Below, piece by piece: positions 7,108 through 15,551 of a DNA stretch of 34,761 nt. The translations under genes and the position numbers were made by a program. This DNA is from Avoscillospira sp045589035 (GTDB lineage Bacteria > Bacillota > Clostridia > Oscillospirales > Oscillospiraceae). Every line of letters begins with the position of its first letter. Positions within the stretch are counted from its first letter, which is position 1. The DNA lies in assembly GCA_045589035.1 (NCBI GenBank), contig JAZNFJ010000091.1, positions 1-34,761 on the forward strand, in the 5' to 3' direction. The notes under the pieces were generated by a model, which did not search any database, was not told where the DNA came from, and saw nothing but the letters and a program-made list of their open reading frames with translations.

Positions 7108-8442
7108 TTGCTGAAAATCTTTGGACGACGGATCAAATTGCAGATTCCGCAGCTTGTGGTATTGGGCTTTGCATCTTTGATTTTGCTGGGTGCGCTGGTG
7201 CTGACCTTGCCCATCTGTACCGCAGAAGGCATCCGGACGCCCTTTGTGGATGCCCTGTTCACCTCCACCACTTCCGTGTGTGTTACCGGATTGGTGGTGC
7301 GGGACACCGGCTCTTACTGGTCTAATTTCGGTCACGGCGTTATTTTGCTGCTGATCCAGGTGGGTGGTCTGGGTATCATTACCATCGCCGCCTCCTTCGC
7401 CATGATCGCAGGCAGAAAGATCGGTCTGTTTCAGAGAAATGCCATGCAGGAGAACATTGGTGCCCAGCAGACCGGCGGCATTGTAAAGCTGACAGGATTT
7501 CTGCTGAAAACCACCCTTGCCATTGAACTGATCGGCGCGATTCTTCTCTCTCCGGTTCTGATCCGGGATTTCGGCTGGGGCAGAGGTATCTGGACCTCTA
7601 TCTTCACTTCCGTTTCTGCCTTCTGCAATGCCGGTATTGATCTTTTCGGCATCCGGACACCCTATTCCTCTCTGACCGCTTATGCGGACAATGTCCTCAT
7701 CAATGCCGTGATCATTGGTCTGATCATTGTATCCGGTCTGGGTTTTCTCACATGGGACGATATACGCTCCCACGGCTTTCATTTCAAAAAATACAAAACG
7801 CAGAGCAAAGTCATTCTGGTGACCACTGCCCTGCTGATCGTCATCCCTGCGATACTGTTTTTCTTCTTTGAATTTAACGGTTTGCCCATGCAGCAGCGGG
7901 TATTGGCCTCCCTGTTCCAGTCGGTCACCACCAGAACCGCCGGTTTCAACACCATGGATCTGGATGCCATGTCTGAACCGGGCAAGATGCTGATGATCTT
8001 CCTCATGCTCATTGGCGGTTCCCCCGGTTCTACGGCAGGCGGTATGAAAACCACTACCTTTGCCGTTCTGGTGGCCTGTGCCATTGCCGTTTTCCGGAAA
8101 CGGGACAGCGCCCAGTTCTTCGGCCGCCGAATCGGTCACGATGTGGTCGCCACGGCAGCCACCCTGTTTCTCATGTATGTGACATTGTGCGTCAGCGGCG
8201 CCATGATCATCAGCCTCTACGAAGATCTGCCCCTGCTGACTTGTATGTTTGAAACCGCCTCTGCCGTCGCTACTGTGGGTCTGACCCTTGGTATCACCCC
8301 CAGTCTTGGACTTCTTTCTAAAATCATTTTGATGATTTTGATGTATATGGGTCGCGTAGGCGGTCTGACCCTTATTTACGCAGCCATCTCCCCCAAGAAG
8401 CAGATGGGCAAATTGCCTTTGGACAAAATTACCGTAGGTTAA
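7108..8442 (+). CDS. ktrB: Potassium uptake channel subunit (TrkH/KtrB family)
   Basis: A 444-aa membrane protein forming the ion-conducting dimer of a Ktr-type K+ (sometimes Na+-coupled) uptake system. The four pore loops with selectivity-filter glycines are visible as SVCVTGL (near 56-62), AFCNAGIDL (near 172-180), TTRTAGFNT (near 273) and AVATVGLTLG (near 390). Length fits KtrB rather than the longer TrkH. The start is a TTG at 7108; no ATG is available before the first membrane helix, and GGTGAT lies just upstream. It is followed after 12 bases by the RCK regulatory subunit, which gates the channel. Confidence 0.92.
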   Translation: MLKIFGRRIKLQIPQLVVLGFASLILLGALVLTLPICTAEGIRTPFVDALFTSTTSVCVTGLVVRDTGSYWSNFGHGVILLLIQVGGLGIITIAASFAMIAGRKIGLFQRNAMQENIGAQQTGGIVKLTGFLLKTTLAIELIGAILLSPVLIRDFGWGRGIWTSIFTSVSAFCNAGIDLFGIRTPYSSLTAYADNVLINAVIIGLIIVSGLGFLTWDDIRSHGFHFKKYKTQSKVILVTTALLIVIPAILFFFFEFNGLPMQQRVLASLFQSVTTRTAGFNTMDLDAMSEPGKMLMIFLMLIGGSPGSTAGGMKTTTFAVLVACAIAVFRKRDSAQFFGRRIGHDVVATAATLFLMYVTLCVSGAMIISLYEDLPLLTCMFETASAVATVGLTLGITPSLGLLSKIILMILMYMGRVGGLTLIYAAISPKKQMGKLPLDKITVG

Positions 8443-8454
8443 AGGAGAATGAAG

Positions 8455-9102
8455 ATGAAATCAGTTTTATTGATCGGTTTGGGTCGCTTTGGCAAGCACA
8501 TCGCCAAGGAACTGCATACCCTCGGACATGAAGTTATGGCTGTGGACGGCAATGAGGAACGGTTGGATGAAGCCATGCCCTATGTGACCAGCGGTTTGAT
8601 TGGCGACAGCACCAACGAGGCCTTTCTGGCATCTCTGGGAGTTCCCAACTTCGATGTCTGCATCGTCACCATCAGCAATGATTTTCAGGCCTCTCTGGAA
8701 ACCACATACCTGCTGAAGGAACTGGGCGCAAAACTGGTGGTTTCCCGTGCCGAACGGGATGGACAGGCCAAATTCCTCCTGCGAAACGGCGCAGACGAAG
8801 TGGTATACCCGGAACGGGATCTGGCAAAATGGGCCGCCATCCGCTTCACCTCTGACCATATTATGGACTACATTGAACTGGACGATGACCACGGTATTTT
8901 TGAGGTGGATGTGCCGGATCACTGGGAGGGCAAGTCCATTCTGCAGATCGACATCCGTAAGAAATACGGCATCAACATTCTGGGCATCAAGCGGCAGGGA
9001 CAGCTGAGTCTTGCCATTGATCCCAACCGGATTTTTGACAGCGAGGACTCCATGCTGGTGCTGGGCACCTACAAAGACCTCCGCAAGTGCTTCCATATCT
9101 GA
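8455..9102 (+). CDS. ktrA: RCK potassium channel regulatory subunit (TrkA/KtrA family)
   Basis: A 215-aa cytoplasmic protein with an N-terminal Rossmann TrkA-N domain (GLGRFG at residues 8-13 and the following acidic VDGNEERLDEA) and a C-terminal TrkA-C domain (about residues 135-210). It forms an octameric ring on KtrB and gates it in response to bound nucleotides (ATP, ADP, NAD). GGAG seven bases before ATG 8455 favours this start over ATG 8449, which is only one or two bases from the site. It is co-transcribed with ktrB and followed by a strong hairpin terminator. Confidence 0.93.
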   Translation: MKSVLLIGLGRFGKHIAKELHTLGHEVMAVDGNEERLDEAMPYVTSGLIGDSTNEAFLASLGVPNFDVCIVTISNDFQASLETTYLLKELGAKLVVSRAERDGQAKFLLRNGADEVVYPERDLAKWAAIRFTSDHIMDYIELDDDHGIFEVDVPDHWEGKSILQIDIRKKYGINILGIKRQGQLSLAIDPNRIFDSEDSMLVLGTYKDLRKCFHI

Positions 9103-9106
9103 GCAT

Positions 9107-9141
9107 AAAAAATCTCCGATCGTAAGATCGGAGATTTTTTT
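9107..9141. terminator. Bidirectional terminator between ktrA and thrC
   Basis: An 11-bp perfect stem (9111-9121 with 9126-9136), GTAA loop, T7 on the right and A-rich sequence on the left that gives a U run on the minus strand. Confidence 0.88.
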
Positions 9142-9146
9142 GTGTC

Positions 9147-10382
9147 TTACAGCAGTCCCTGCTCCCGGAATGCCTTTTGGAGCAGCTCCATATCGTTGGG
9201 AAGAGAGATCGGCTCGCCGCAGGCGGCAATGGCATTGGCCACATCCTTGAGGCCATTGCCCGTGACCACGGAAACCACCGTGGCATCGGCAGGAATTTGA
9301 CCCTGCTCACAGAGTTTTTTCAGACCTGCCGCACCGGTGACACCGGCAGGCTCGCCAAAGACGCCACAGGTTCTGCCCAGCAGTTTCTGGGCGGCCATAA
9401 TTTCTTCATCGCTGACATTGACCACCAAGCCGTCCGACTCCCGAATGGCCATCAGAGCCTTATCGGCATTTCTCGGCACACCCACGGCGATAGAATCCGC
9501 AAGGGTGTTTTCCTCCATGGGATACCAGTCCTCACCGCTGGCAATGGCGCGGTTCAGAGGGCAGCAGCCCTCTGCCTGGGCGGAAATCAGCCGCGGCAGC
9601 CGGTCAATAAAGCCGATGGCATAGAGGTCTTTCAGACCCTTCCACAGACCCGCAATGGTACAGCCGTCGCCGACGGAAATGGCGATATAGTCCGGCACCT
9701 GCCAGTTCAGCTGCTCCATGATCTCCAATGCAACGGTCTTTTTGCCTTCGGAAAGGTAGGGGTTGATGGCAGCATTGCGGTTGTACCAGCCCCATTTTTC
9801 AATGGCGGCTTTGCTCAGTTCAAAGGTGTCTTCATAAGATCCCTGTACGGACACCACATGGGCACCAAAAGTCATCAGCTGTGCCACTTTGCCCTTGGGG
9901 GCGCGGGAAGGCACGAAAATATAGGTTTCGATACCGGCGGCGGCAGCATTGCCTGCCAGAGAAGATGCCGCATTGCCCGTAGAGGAACAGGCGATGACCT
10001 TTGCCCCGGCTTCCATGGCTTTGGCCACCGCCATGGAAGAGGCCCGGTCCTTCAAAGAAGCCGTGGGGTTCAGTCCGTCATCTTTCACATAAAGTTTTGC
10101 GATTCCCAACTCTTTCGCCAAACGGGGGGCATCGTACAAGGGCGACCAACCAACCCGCAGAGGCGGTTCGGGAGTGCATTCCTCCACCGGCAGCAGTTCC
10201 CGGTACCGCCACATGGTGCGGTTTTCCCGCTGTGCCAGTTTCTCCTTGGTGAAAACAGACTGAATATACTCGTAATCGTATACGATCTCCAGAATACCAC
10301 CACAGGTGCAGTTGGTCAGATCCGGCGTGGCTTCATAAGTCTTGCCGCATTTGACACACTTTCCGTATTTCACATGGCGCAT
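9147..10382 (-). CDS. thrC: Threonine synthase (PLP-dependent, zinc-ribbon type)
   Basis: A 411-aa fold-type II PLP enzyme. The N terminus carries a small zinc-ribbon with four cysteines (C9, C12, C25, C27), then the PALP domain with the PLP lysine K111 in NPTASLKDRAS, the phosphate/carboxylate loop SSTGNAASSLAG and a late VSVVTGNGLKD segment. These are typical of the short threonine synthase class that turns O-phosphohomoserine into threonine and phosphate. AGGAGGG lies seven bases before ATG 10382. It stands about 220 bases after another PLP enzyme on the same strand; the gap holds hairpins and no clear promoter. A catabolic role on another amino-acid substrate cannot be ruled out given the neighbours. 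Confidence 0.87.
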   Translation of the reverse strand: MRHVKYGKCVKCGKTYEATPDLTNCTCGGILEIVYDYEYIQSVFTKEKLAQRENRTMWRYRELLPVEECTPEPPLRVGWSPLYDAPRLAKELGIAKLYVKDDGLNPTASLKDRASSMAVAKAMEAGAKVIACSSTGNAASSLAGNAAAAGIETYIFVPSRAPKGKVAQLMTFGAHVVSVQGSYEDTFELSKAAIEKWGWYNRNAAINPYLSEGKKTVALEIMEQLNWQVPDYIAISVGDGCTIAGLWKGLKDLYAIGFIDRLPRLISAQAEGCCPLNRAIASGEDWYPMEENTLADSIAVGVPRNADKALMAIRESDGLVVNVSDEEIMAAQKLLGRTCGVFGEPAGVTGAAGLKKLCEQGQIPADATVVSVVTGNGLKDVANAIAACGEPISLPNDMELLQKAFREQGLL

Positions 10383-10462
10383 AAGTTTCCCTCCTATCAA
10401 GAAAGAGGATTCACCTCAAAATCCCGTAACAATCTACAACGACTGAGAAGCGGGGAAAGTGT

Positions 10463-10583
10463 GAAAGGGGCAAAAAGCCCCTTTCGCGTTCAATTAAACA
10501 GGTTTTCGAACTTTCGTAGAAAGTTCAGAAAACCGCACCTCCAGGCAAAAAACTTTTTGCCTGGAGGGAGGGGCTTCCCCTCC
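10463..10583. repeat. Array of four inverted repeats between thrC and the PLP-enzyme gene
   Basis: Four successive palindromes: GAAAGGGGC/GCCCCTTTC (10463-10485); a 14-bp stem interrupted by one base (10501-10514 with 10520-10534); a 14-bp perfect stem containing CCAGGCAAAAA (10538-10551 with 10554-10567); and GAGGGG/CCCCTC (10568-10582). The third, followed on the minus strand by less T-rich sequence, can serve as terminator for the upstream gene. The set looks like a mobile-type palindromic intergenic element rather than a simple terminator. The rest of 10383-10599 shows nothing else I recognise. Confidence 0.6.
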
Positions 10584-10599
10584 CCCTTTTGGGTGCATA

Positions 10600-12075
10600 T
10601 TACAGATTTTTCAGCAGACCGACTTCCTCGTTGAAGGCATCGATCAGCGCGTCCAGCTCCTTGGCCTGTGCATGGACCGCATCCCAAGTGCCCTTGGTGT
10701 CATACCACTGGGCGTTCAGGTCTTCCACATCCATGGCCTGCTGCTCGACCCAGGTATAATACTTCAGGTTGTGGACCCGCTTCCGCTCTGCGTAGGTCAG
10801 TTCCAGCAAATTGTCGGTCTTCAAGCCCAGCATATGCAGCGCATGGTCCTTGGCAGCCTCAATGACGGAGTATGCGCCGTGCATCTCGTTCAGTTCTGCC
10901 ACACGGGATTTGTACATATCGGCAGAGTCGGTGAGAACTGTTGCCACCACATCGTTTTCTGTCAATTCGTAGTACTTTGCCATCTTGATGCAGCAAAGGA
11001 CGTTGGCGATACCGGAAATACCCATCCAGGTGAACTTTTCGATCTGGTCATCGGAGAAGCCCAATTCTTCCTTCAGATACTTCTGACCGTCGGGCGTGTT
11101 GAACAGCCGCAGCAGTCGCTGGGAGTCTTCATCGTCAATGGCAATGGCCATATCGGTGTTCTTCACATTATGTACCCAGGGAATGTGCTTGTCGCCGATA
11201 CCCTCGATTCTGTGGCCGCCGAAGCCATTGTCCAGAATGGTGGGGCACTGGAGGGCTTCGCCCACAGCCAGCTTCAGGTGGGGATACCGCTCCTTCAGCA
11301 GGTCACCAGCGGACATGGTGCCGGCAGAGCCGGAGGTGAAGCAGGCGCCGGCAAAGTTCTGTCCGGGCTTCTTGATGCTTTCGAAGAGTTCTGCCAGGGC
11401 GTAGCCGGTGACATTGTAGTGCCACAGGGGGTTGCCCATTTCGGCAAACTGGTTGAAAATCATCATGGTGGGATCCTGTTTCAGTTCCCAGGTTTTATCG
11501 AAGATTTCCTTGACATTGCTTTCGCAGCCGGGCGTGGCAATGATCTGACCGGCAATGGTCTGCAGCCACTCAAAGCGCTCTCTGGACATATCTTCGGGCA
11601 GAATTGCCACGGAATCGCAGGCCAGCAGCTTGGAGTTAAAAGCACCGCCGCGGCAGTAGTTGCCGGTGGAGGGCCAGACGGCATGGTGATAGGTGGCATC
11701 AAACTGACCTGTGACCAGTCTGGGTACCAGGCAGCCGAAGGAGGCACCCACCTTATGGCAGCCCGTGGGGAACCACTTGCCTGCCATGGCAATGATCCGG
11801 CAGGGCACACCGGACAGGCTGGAGGGGATCTCCACATAGTTGGGAATCTTCTGGAACAGTCCGCCGGTTTCTTTTGCTTCATTATGCCAGCTGACGCGGA
11901 ACAGGTTCACGGGATCTACATCCCACAGGCCGGTCTTGGTCAGCTTCGCTTTGATTTTTTCGGGAATCAGATCCGGATTCTGCATCTGGGCAATGGTGGG
12001 AATGATGATGTTATTCTCCTTGGCCTTCTGAATGTTATGGGCCAGGCCCTCTTTCTGGATGCGAAGATCGATCAT
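10600..12075 (-). CDS. PLP-dependent fold-type II enzyme, cysteine-synthase-like lyase
   Basis: A 491-aa member of the tryptophan-synthase-beta/cysteine synthase superfamily. The probable PLP lysine is K108 in PTGCHKVGASFG, and STGNYCRGGAFN at 136-147 matches the substrate loop. GSAGTMSAGD is the probable phosphate-binding loop. HRIEGIGDKHIP resembles the cysteine synthase HKIQGIG element. It has about 100 extra residues at the ends and does not look like diaminopropionate ammonia-lyase (YgeX, about 400 aa). GGGAGG lies eight bases before ATG 12075, inside the end of the regulator gene, one base away, so the two are co-translated. Context with YgeY, YgeW and carbamate kinase suggests a lyase that deaminates a diamino or ureido amino acid; the substrate is not known. 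Confidence 0.82.
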   Translation of the reverse strand: MIDLRIQKEGLAHNIQKAKENNIIIPTIAQMQNPDLIPEKIKAKLTKTGLWDVDPVNLFRVSWHNEAKETGGLFQKIPNYVEIPSSLSGVPCRIIAMAGKWFPTGCHKVGASFGCLVPRLVTGQFDATYHHAVWPSTGNYCRGGAFNSKLLACDSVAILPEDMSRERFEWLQTIAGQIIATPGCESNVKEIFDKTWELKQDPTMMIFNQFAEMGNPLWHYNVTGYALAELFESIKKPGQNFAGACFTSGSAGTMSAGDLLKERYPHLKLAVGEALQCPTILDNGFGGHRIEGIGDKHIPWVHNVKNTDMAIAIDDEDSQRLLRLFNTPDGQKYLKEELGFSDDQIEKFTWMGISGIANVLCCIKMAKYYELTENDVVATVLTDSADMYKSRVAELNEMHGAYSVIEAAKDHALHMLGLKTDNLLELTYAERKRVHNLKYYTWVEQQAMDVEDLNAQWYDTKGTWDAVHAQAKELDALIDAFNEEVGLLKNL

Positions 12076-12076
12076 A

Positions 12077-12724
12077 TCAGTTACCTCCCGTTTTACTGTC
12101 TAAATACGAATAAAGGGTGTACTTGGAAATGCCGAAATGTCTGGCGATCTTATCGCCGGACTTGGTAATGAGCAAAGCGCCGCTGCCGCTGAGGAATTGA
12201 ATGGCACGGATCTTGTCTTCCTTGGTCATCAGTGCCACAGGCTTGCCGATCATTTCATCGGACTGCCGGATCAGATCGTCCAGCAGATCGTTGACATTGA
12301 GGGTAATGCGCTCCGGCTCTTTGCGGATGGTGTTATCCACCTGTATCATATTATGAATGGTATTCTCCGCCATAGCCAAAGTGGAAATATCAAAATTAAT
12401 ACAAAAAAGTGCACTGATATTTCCCACATCATCGCGAATATACATAGTGGAGGATTTCAGCAGTTTCCCCTCCGGTGTTCTGGTCAGGTAGCACAGCTGG
12501 TCTTCCGCATCGTTATGACCCTTGCCCAGCTGCTCCAGAACCACATGGGACGGTCCGTCGCCCACCTTCCGGCCGGAAACATGGCCGTTTTCAATAGCGG
12601 TCACAGACTGTATGGTGCTTCGTTCCGAAACTTCATGGATCACCACCTCGCAGCAGCTGCCAAACTGGGCAGCAATGCCCTTGGCAAGCTGTTTCAGGCG
12701 ATCCATTTCTTTCTGATCCAGCAT
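12077..12724 (-). CDS. YheO/DauR-type transcriptional regulator (PAS plus HTH)
   Basis: A 215-aa regulator with an N-terminal YheO-like PAS domain (about residues 10-120, including VVIHEVSERSTIQSVTAIENGHVSGR split over two strands) and a C-terminal helix-turn-helix (KIARHFGISKYTLYSYLD). In the family, E. coli DauR controls D-arginine catabolism, so amino-acid-like effectors are common. GGAGGTGGG lies just before ATG 12724; a longer start at 12745 lacks a site. It heads an operon with the PLP enzyme and is divergent from the ygeY-ygeW-carbamate kinase operon. The matching 14-bp motifs at both promoters make it the obvious local regulator. Confidence 0.87.
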   Translation of the reverse strand: MLDQKEMDRLKQLAKGIAAQFGSCCEVVIHEVSERSTIQSVTAIENGHVSGRKVGDGPSHVVLEQLGKGHNDAEDQLCYLTRTPEGKLLKSSTMYIRDDVGNISALFCINFDISTLAMAENTIHNMIQVDNTIRKEPERITLNVNDLLDDLIRQSDEMIGKPVALMTKEDKIRAIQFLSGSGALLITKSGDKIARHFGISKYTLYSYLDSKTGGN

Positions 12725-12742
12725 ATCCCACCTCCATAATCT

Positions 12743-12760
12743 CAAAAATTTTTGTTTGAC
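12743..12760 (-). promoter_or_regulatory. Operator-like site 1 in the regulator leader
   Basis: On the minus strand this reads GTCAAACAAAAATTTTTG and shares the 14-mer CAAACAAAAATTTT with the site at 12822-12840. It lies just after the predicted transcription start of the regulator, fitting autorepression. Confidence 0.5.
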
Positions 12761-12769
12761 TTCATATTC

Positions 12770-12797
12770 ATCATACCACAGTTGAAACAGAAATCAA
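12770..12797 (-). promoter_or_regulatory. Promoter of the regulator-PLP enzyme operon
   Basis: TTGATT (12792-12797), 16-base spacer and TATGAT (12770-12775) with a TG extension, on the minus strand. Confidence 0.6.
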
Positions 12798-12821
12798 GAG
12801 GTTTTCAAAAAATTTTTAAGC

Positions 12822-12840
12822 CAAACAAAAATTTTGTTTG
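12822..12840. promoter_or_regulatory. Operator-like site 2 over the ygeY -35 box
   Basis: A perfect palindrome CAAACAAAA-A-TTTTGTTTG. It overlaps the first bases of the -35 box of the plus-strand operon and contains the same 14-mer as the site at 12743-12760. Binding here would block or recruit polymerase. Confidence 0.6.
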
Positions 12841-12865
12841 ACAACAGCCACAGTTGTGTTATGAT
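12838..12865 (+). promoter_or_regulatory. Promoter of the ygeY-ygeW-carbamate kinase operon
   Basis: TTGACA (12838-12843), 16-base spacer and TATGAT (12860-12865) with a TG extension. The leader to ATG 12923 is about 50 bases. Confidence 0.75.
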
Positions 12866-12922
12866 GGTATCAGAAAGACCTGCTCCGCAGGCATCATCAT
12901 AAATTACAGGGAGGAAAGGCAT

Positions 12923-14314
12923 ATGAATTTCGAAGCGATCAAACAGGCTGCAGAAGGCTATAAGCAGGATATGAGCAAGTTCCTGCGTGCCATGATCGCC
13001 ATCCCCAGCGAAAGCTGCGAGGAAGAAGGCGTCATCAAGTGCATCGAAGCGGAAATGAAGCGTCTGGACTTTGACAAAGTCGAAATCGACGGTCTGGGCA
13101 ATGTCATTGGCTGGATGGGCGAGGGCGAAAAAATCATTGCCATCGACTCCCACATCGATACTGTGGGCATCGGCAACATCGCCAACTGGGAACACGATCC
13201 CTACGAAGGCTACGAAACCGATGAAATCATCTACGGCCGAGGCGGTTCCGATCAGGAAGGCGGTATGGCTTCCGCCGTCTACGGCGCAAAGATCATGAAG
13301 GATCTGGATCTGATCCCCAAGGGCTACAAGATCATGATCGTCGGCTCCGTGCAGGAGGAAGACTGCGACGGTATGTGCTGGCAGTACATCGTCAACAAGT
13401 ACTTCCCCAGCAAGGAAGAAGCCCAGAAGCAGATCGAATTCGTCATCTCCACCGAGCCCACCGACGGCGGCATCTACCGCGGTCACAGAGGCAGAATGGA
13501 GATCCGCGTGGATGTGAAGGGTGTTTCCTGCCACGGCTCCGCTCCCGAACGGGGCGATAACGCCATCTACAAAATGGCAGACATTCTGCAGGATGTCCGC
13601 GCCCTCAACGAAAATGACGATGCAGACTCCACCGAGATCAATGGTCTGGTGAAGATGCTCAATCCCAAGTACAATCCCGACCACTACGAGGATGCACAGT
13701 TCCTCGGCAGAGGCACCTGCACCACCTCCCAGATCTTCTACACCTCTCCCAGCCGCTGTGCTGTGGCAGACTCCTGCGCCATCTCCATCGACCGCCGCAT
13801 GACCGCCGGCGAAACATGGGACTCCTGCCTGCAGGAGATTCGGGATCTGCCCGCTGTGAAGAAGTATGGTGACGATGTGAAGGTCAGCATGTACATGTAC
13901 GACCGCCCGGCATGGACCGGTACCGTCTATGAAACCGAGTGTTTCTTCCCCACCTGGATCAACAAGGAATCCGCAGCCCATGTGCAGGCACTGATCGATG
14001 CCCACCACGGGCTCTTCGGTGACAAGCGCATCGGTGCTCCCTCCGCCATGGAGAAGCGGAACCGCCCCCTCACCGACAAGTGGACCTTCTCCACCAACGG
14101 TGTTTCCATCCAGGGTCGCTACGGCATCCCCTGTGTGGGCTTCGGTCCCGGCGCAGAAAGTCAGGCACATGCCCCCAACGAAATTACCTGGAAACAGGAT
14201 CTGGTCACCTGTGCTGCCCTCTACGCAGCCGTTCCCGGTCTGTATAAGGAAGAAAACAAGACCGCTGATGTGACCCAATTCCGTCAGAGCCTCACAGAAA
14301 ATGAGATTCTCTGA
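12923..14314 (+). CDS. ygeY: YgeY-type M20 metallohydrolase
   Basis: A 463-aa zinc-dependent hydrolase of the M20/ArgE/DapE family. Metal and catalytic residues are visible in DSHIDTVG (His and Asp), GGSDQEGG (bridging Asp), QEEDCDG (general base and ligand Glu), STEPTDGG and the C-terminal QAHAPNE. The C-terminal third (FSTNGVSIQGRYGIPCVGFGPG) matches the YgeY group, called selenium-metabolism-linked hydrolases, although this copy is longer than the usual about 400 aa. The group removes acyl or carbamoyl groups from amino-acid-like substrates; the exact substrate is not established here. GGGAGG lies eight bases before ATG 12923. It is followed 33 bases later by YgeW, indicating joint action. 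Confidence 0.85.
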   Translation: MNFEAIKQAAEGYKQDMSKFLRAMIAIPSESCEEEGVIKCIEAEMKRLDFDKVEIDGLGNVIGWMGEGEKIIAIDSHIDTVGIGNIANWEHDPYEGYETDEIIYGRGGSDQEGGMASAVYGAKIMKDLDLIPKGYKIMIVGSVQEEDCDGMCWQYIVNKYFPSKEEAQKQIEFVISTEPTDGGIYRGHRGRMEIRVDVKGVSCHGSAPERGDNAIYKMADILQDVRALNENDDADSTEINGLVKMLNPKYNPDHYEDAQFLGRGTCTTSQIFYTSPSRCAVADSCAISIDRRMTAGETWDSCLQEIRDLPAVKKYGDDVKVSMYMYDRPAWTGTVYETECFFPTWINKESAAHVQALIDAHHGLFGDKRIGAPSAMEKRNRPLTDKWTFSTNGVSIQGRYGIPCVGFGPGAESQAHAPNEITWKQDLVTCAALYAAVPGLYKEENKTADVTQFRQSLTENEIL

Positions 14315-14347
14315 TCCCACACCAAATACATACAGGAGGGTACGAAT

Positions 14348-15541
14348 ATGAGTAAAGCTGTAGAACTGGCCAGACACTTGGAAACCCTGAAGATCAATAA
14401 TATGTATAAATCCGATTTCTATTGGACCTGGGATAAGACCAATGATGAGATCGATGCCATTTTCACCGTGGCAGATGCCCTGCGGGATCTGAGAGAGCGC
14501 AACAAGCCCACCCGCATTTTTGACTCCGGTCTGGGCATTTCCATCTTCCGCGACAACTCCACCCGTACCCGCTTCTCCTATGCTTCCGCCTGCAACCTGC
14601 TGGGTCTGGAAGAACAGGTGCTGGACGAGAAGGTCAGCCAGATCGCCCACGGCGAAACTGTCCGCGAAACTGCCAACATGGTTTCCTTTATGGCAGAAGC
14701 CATCGGTATCCGCGACGATATGTTCATCGGCGAAGGCCACAAGTACCAGAAGACCTTTATGGATGCTTTGGATGAAGGCTATCGGGAAGGCATTCTGGAG
14801 CAGCGGCCCACTCTGGTCAATCTCCAGTGCGATGTGGATCACCCCACCCAGTGCATGGCAGATATGCTGCATCTGATCCATCACTTCGGCGGTGTGGAAA
14901 ATCTGAAGGGCAAAAAGGTCGCCATGACCTGGGCATACTCTCCCTCCTACGGCAAGCCCCTGTCCGTACCCCAGGGTGTGGTGGGTCTGTTCACCCGCTT
15001 CGGCATGGATGTGGTTCTGGCCCATCCCGAAGGCTATGAGATCATGCCCGAGATCGAAGAGATCGCCAAGAAGAACGCAGAGGAAAACAACTGCACCTTC
15101 ACCAAAACCAACTCCATGGAAGAGGCTTTCAAGGATGCAGACATCGTCTATCCCAAGTCCTGGGCACCCTTTGCCGCCATGGAGCAGCGCACCAAGCTGT
15201 ACCAGCAGGGCGACAAGGCCGGTATCGATGCACTGGAGCAGGAGCTGCTGAAGCAGAATGCCGAGCATACCGACTGGGCCTGCACCGAAGAGATGATGAA
15301 GCTGACCAAGGACGGCGAAGCCCTGTACCTCCACTGCCTGCCTGCTGATATCACCGGCCTCAGCTGCGAAAAGGGCGAAGTGGACAATTCCGTCTTCGAC
15401 CGCTATATGGTTCCCCTCTACAAGCAGGCTTCCTACAAGCCTTACATCATCGCTGCTATGATGTTCCTCGCCCGCGTGAAAGATCCCGTCAAGGCTCTGA
15501 TGGAAATGGATGCCTCCGACGAGCAGCGCAAGAAATTCTGA
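14348..15541 (+). CDS. ygeW: YgeW-type knotted carbamoyltransferase
   Basis: A 397-aa member of the aspartate/ornithine carbamoyltransferase fold. The carbamoyl-phosphate site is seen in FRDNSTRTRF (S71-T72-R73-T74-R75), HPTQCMADM near 163 and HCLPAD near 332. The overall pattern and length match YgeW, the knotted type whose physiological amino acceptor is unresolved or linked to ureides. In a catabolic setting it would run backwards: ureido compound plus phosphate gives carbamoyl phosphate plus an amine, feeding the carbamate kinase downstream. CAGGAGGG lies nine bases before the ATG. Co-transcribed with ygeY; a hairpin terminator separates it from the kinase. Confidence 0.88.
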   Translation: MSKAVELARHLETLKINNMYKSDFYWTWDKTNDEIDAIFTVADALRDLRERNKPTRIFDSGLGISIFRDNSTRTRFSYASACNLLGLEEQVLDEKVSQIAHGETVRETANMVSFMAEAIGIRDDMFIGEGHKYQKTFMDALDEGYREGILEQRPTLVNLQCDVDHPTQCMADMLHLIHHFGGVENLKGKKVAMTWAYSPSYGKPLSVPQGVVGLFTRFGMDVVLAHPEGYEIMPEIEEIAKKNAEENNCTFTKTNSMEEAFKDADIVYPKSWAPFAAMEQRTKLYQQGDKAGIDALEQELLKQNAEHTDWACTEEMMKLTKDGEALYLHCLPADITGLSCEKGEVDNSVFDRYMVPLYKQASYKPYIIAAMMFLARVKDPVKALMEMDASDEQRKKF

Positions 15542-15551
15542 TTTTAACCGC

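Noticed and set aside
14348..15541. Ornithine carbamoyltransferase of an arginine deiminase operon
   Set aside because: The YgeW-type length and sequence pattern, the YgeY-type neighbour and absence of arginine deiminase argue against it.
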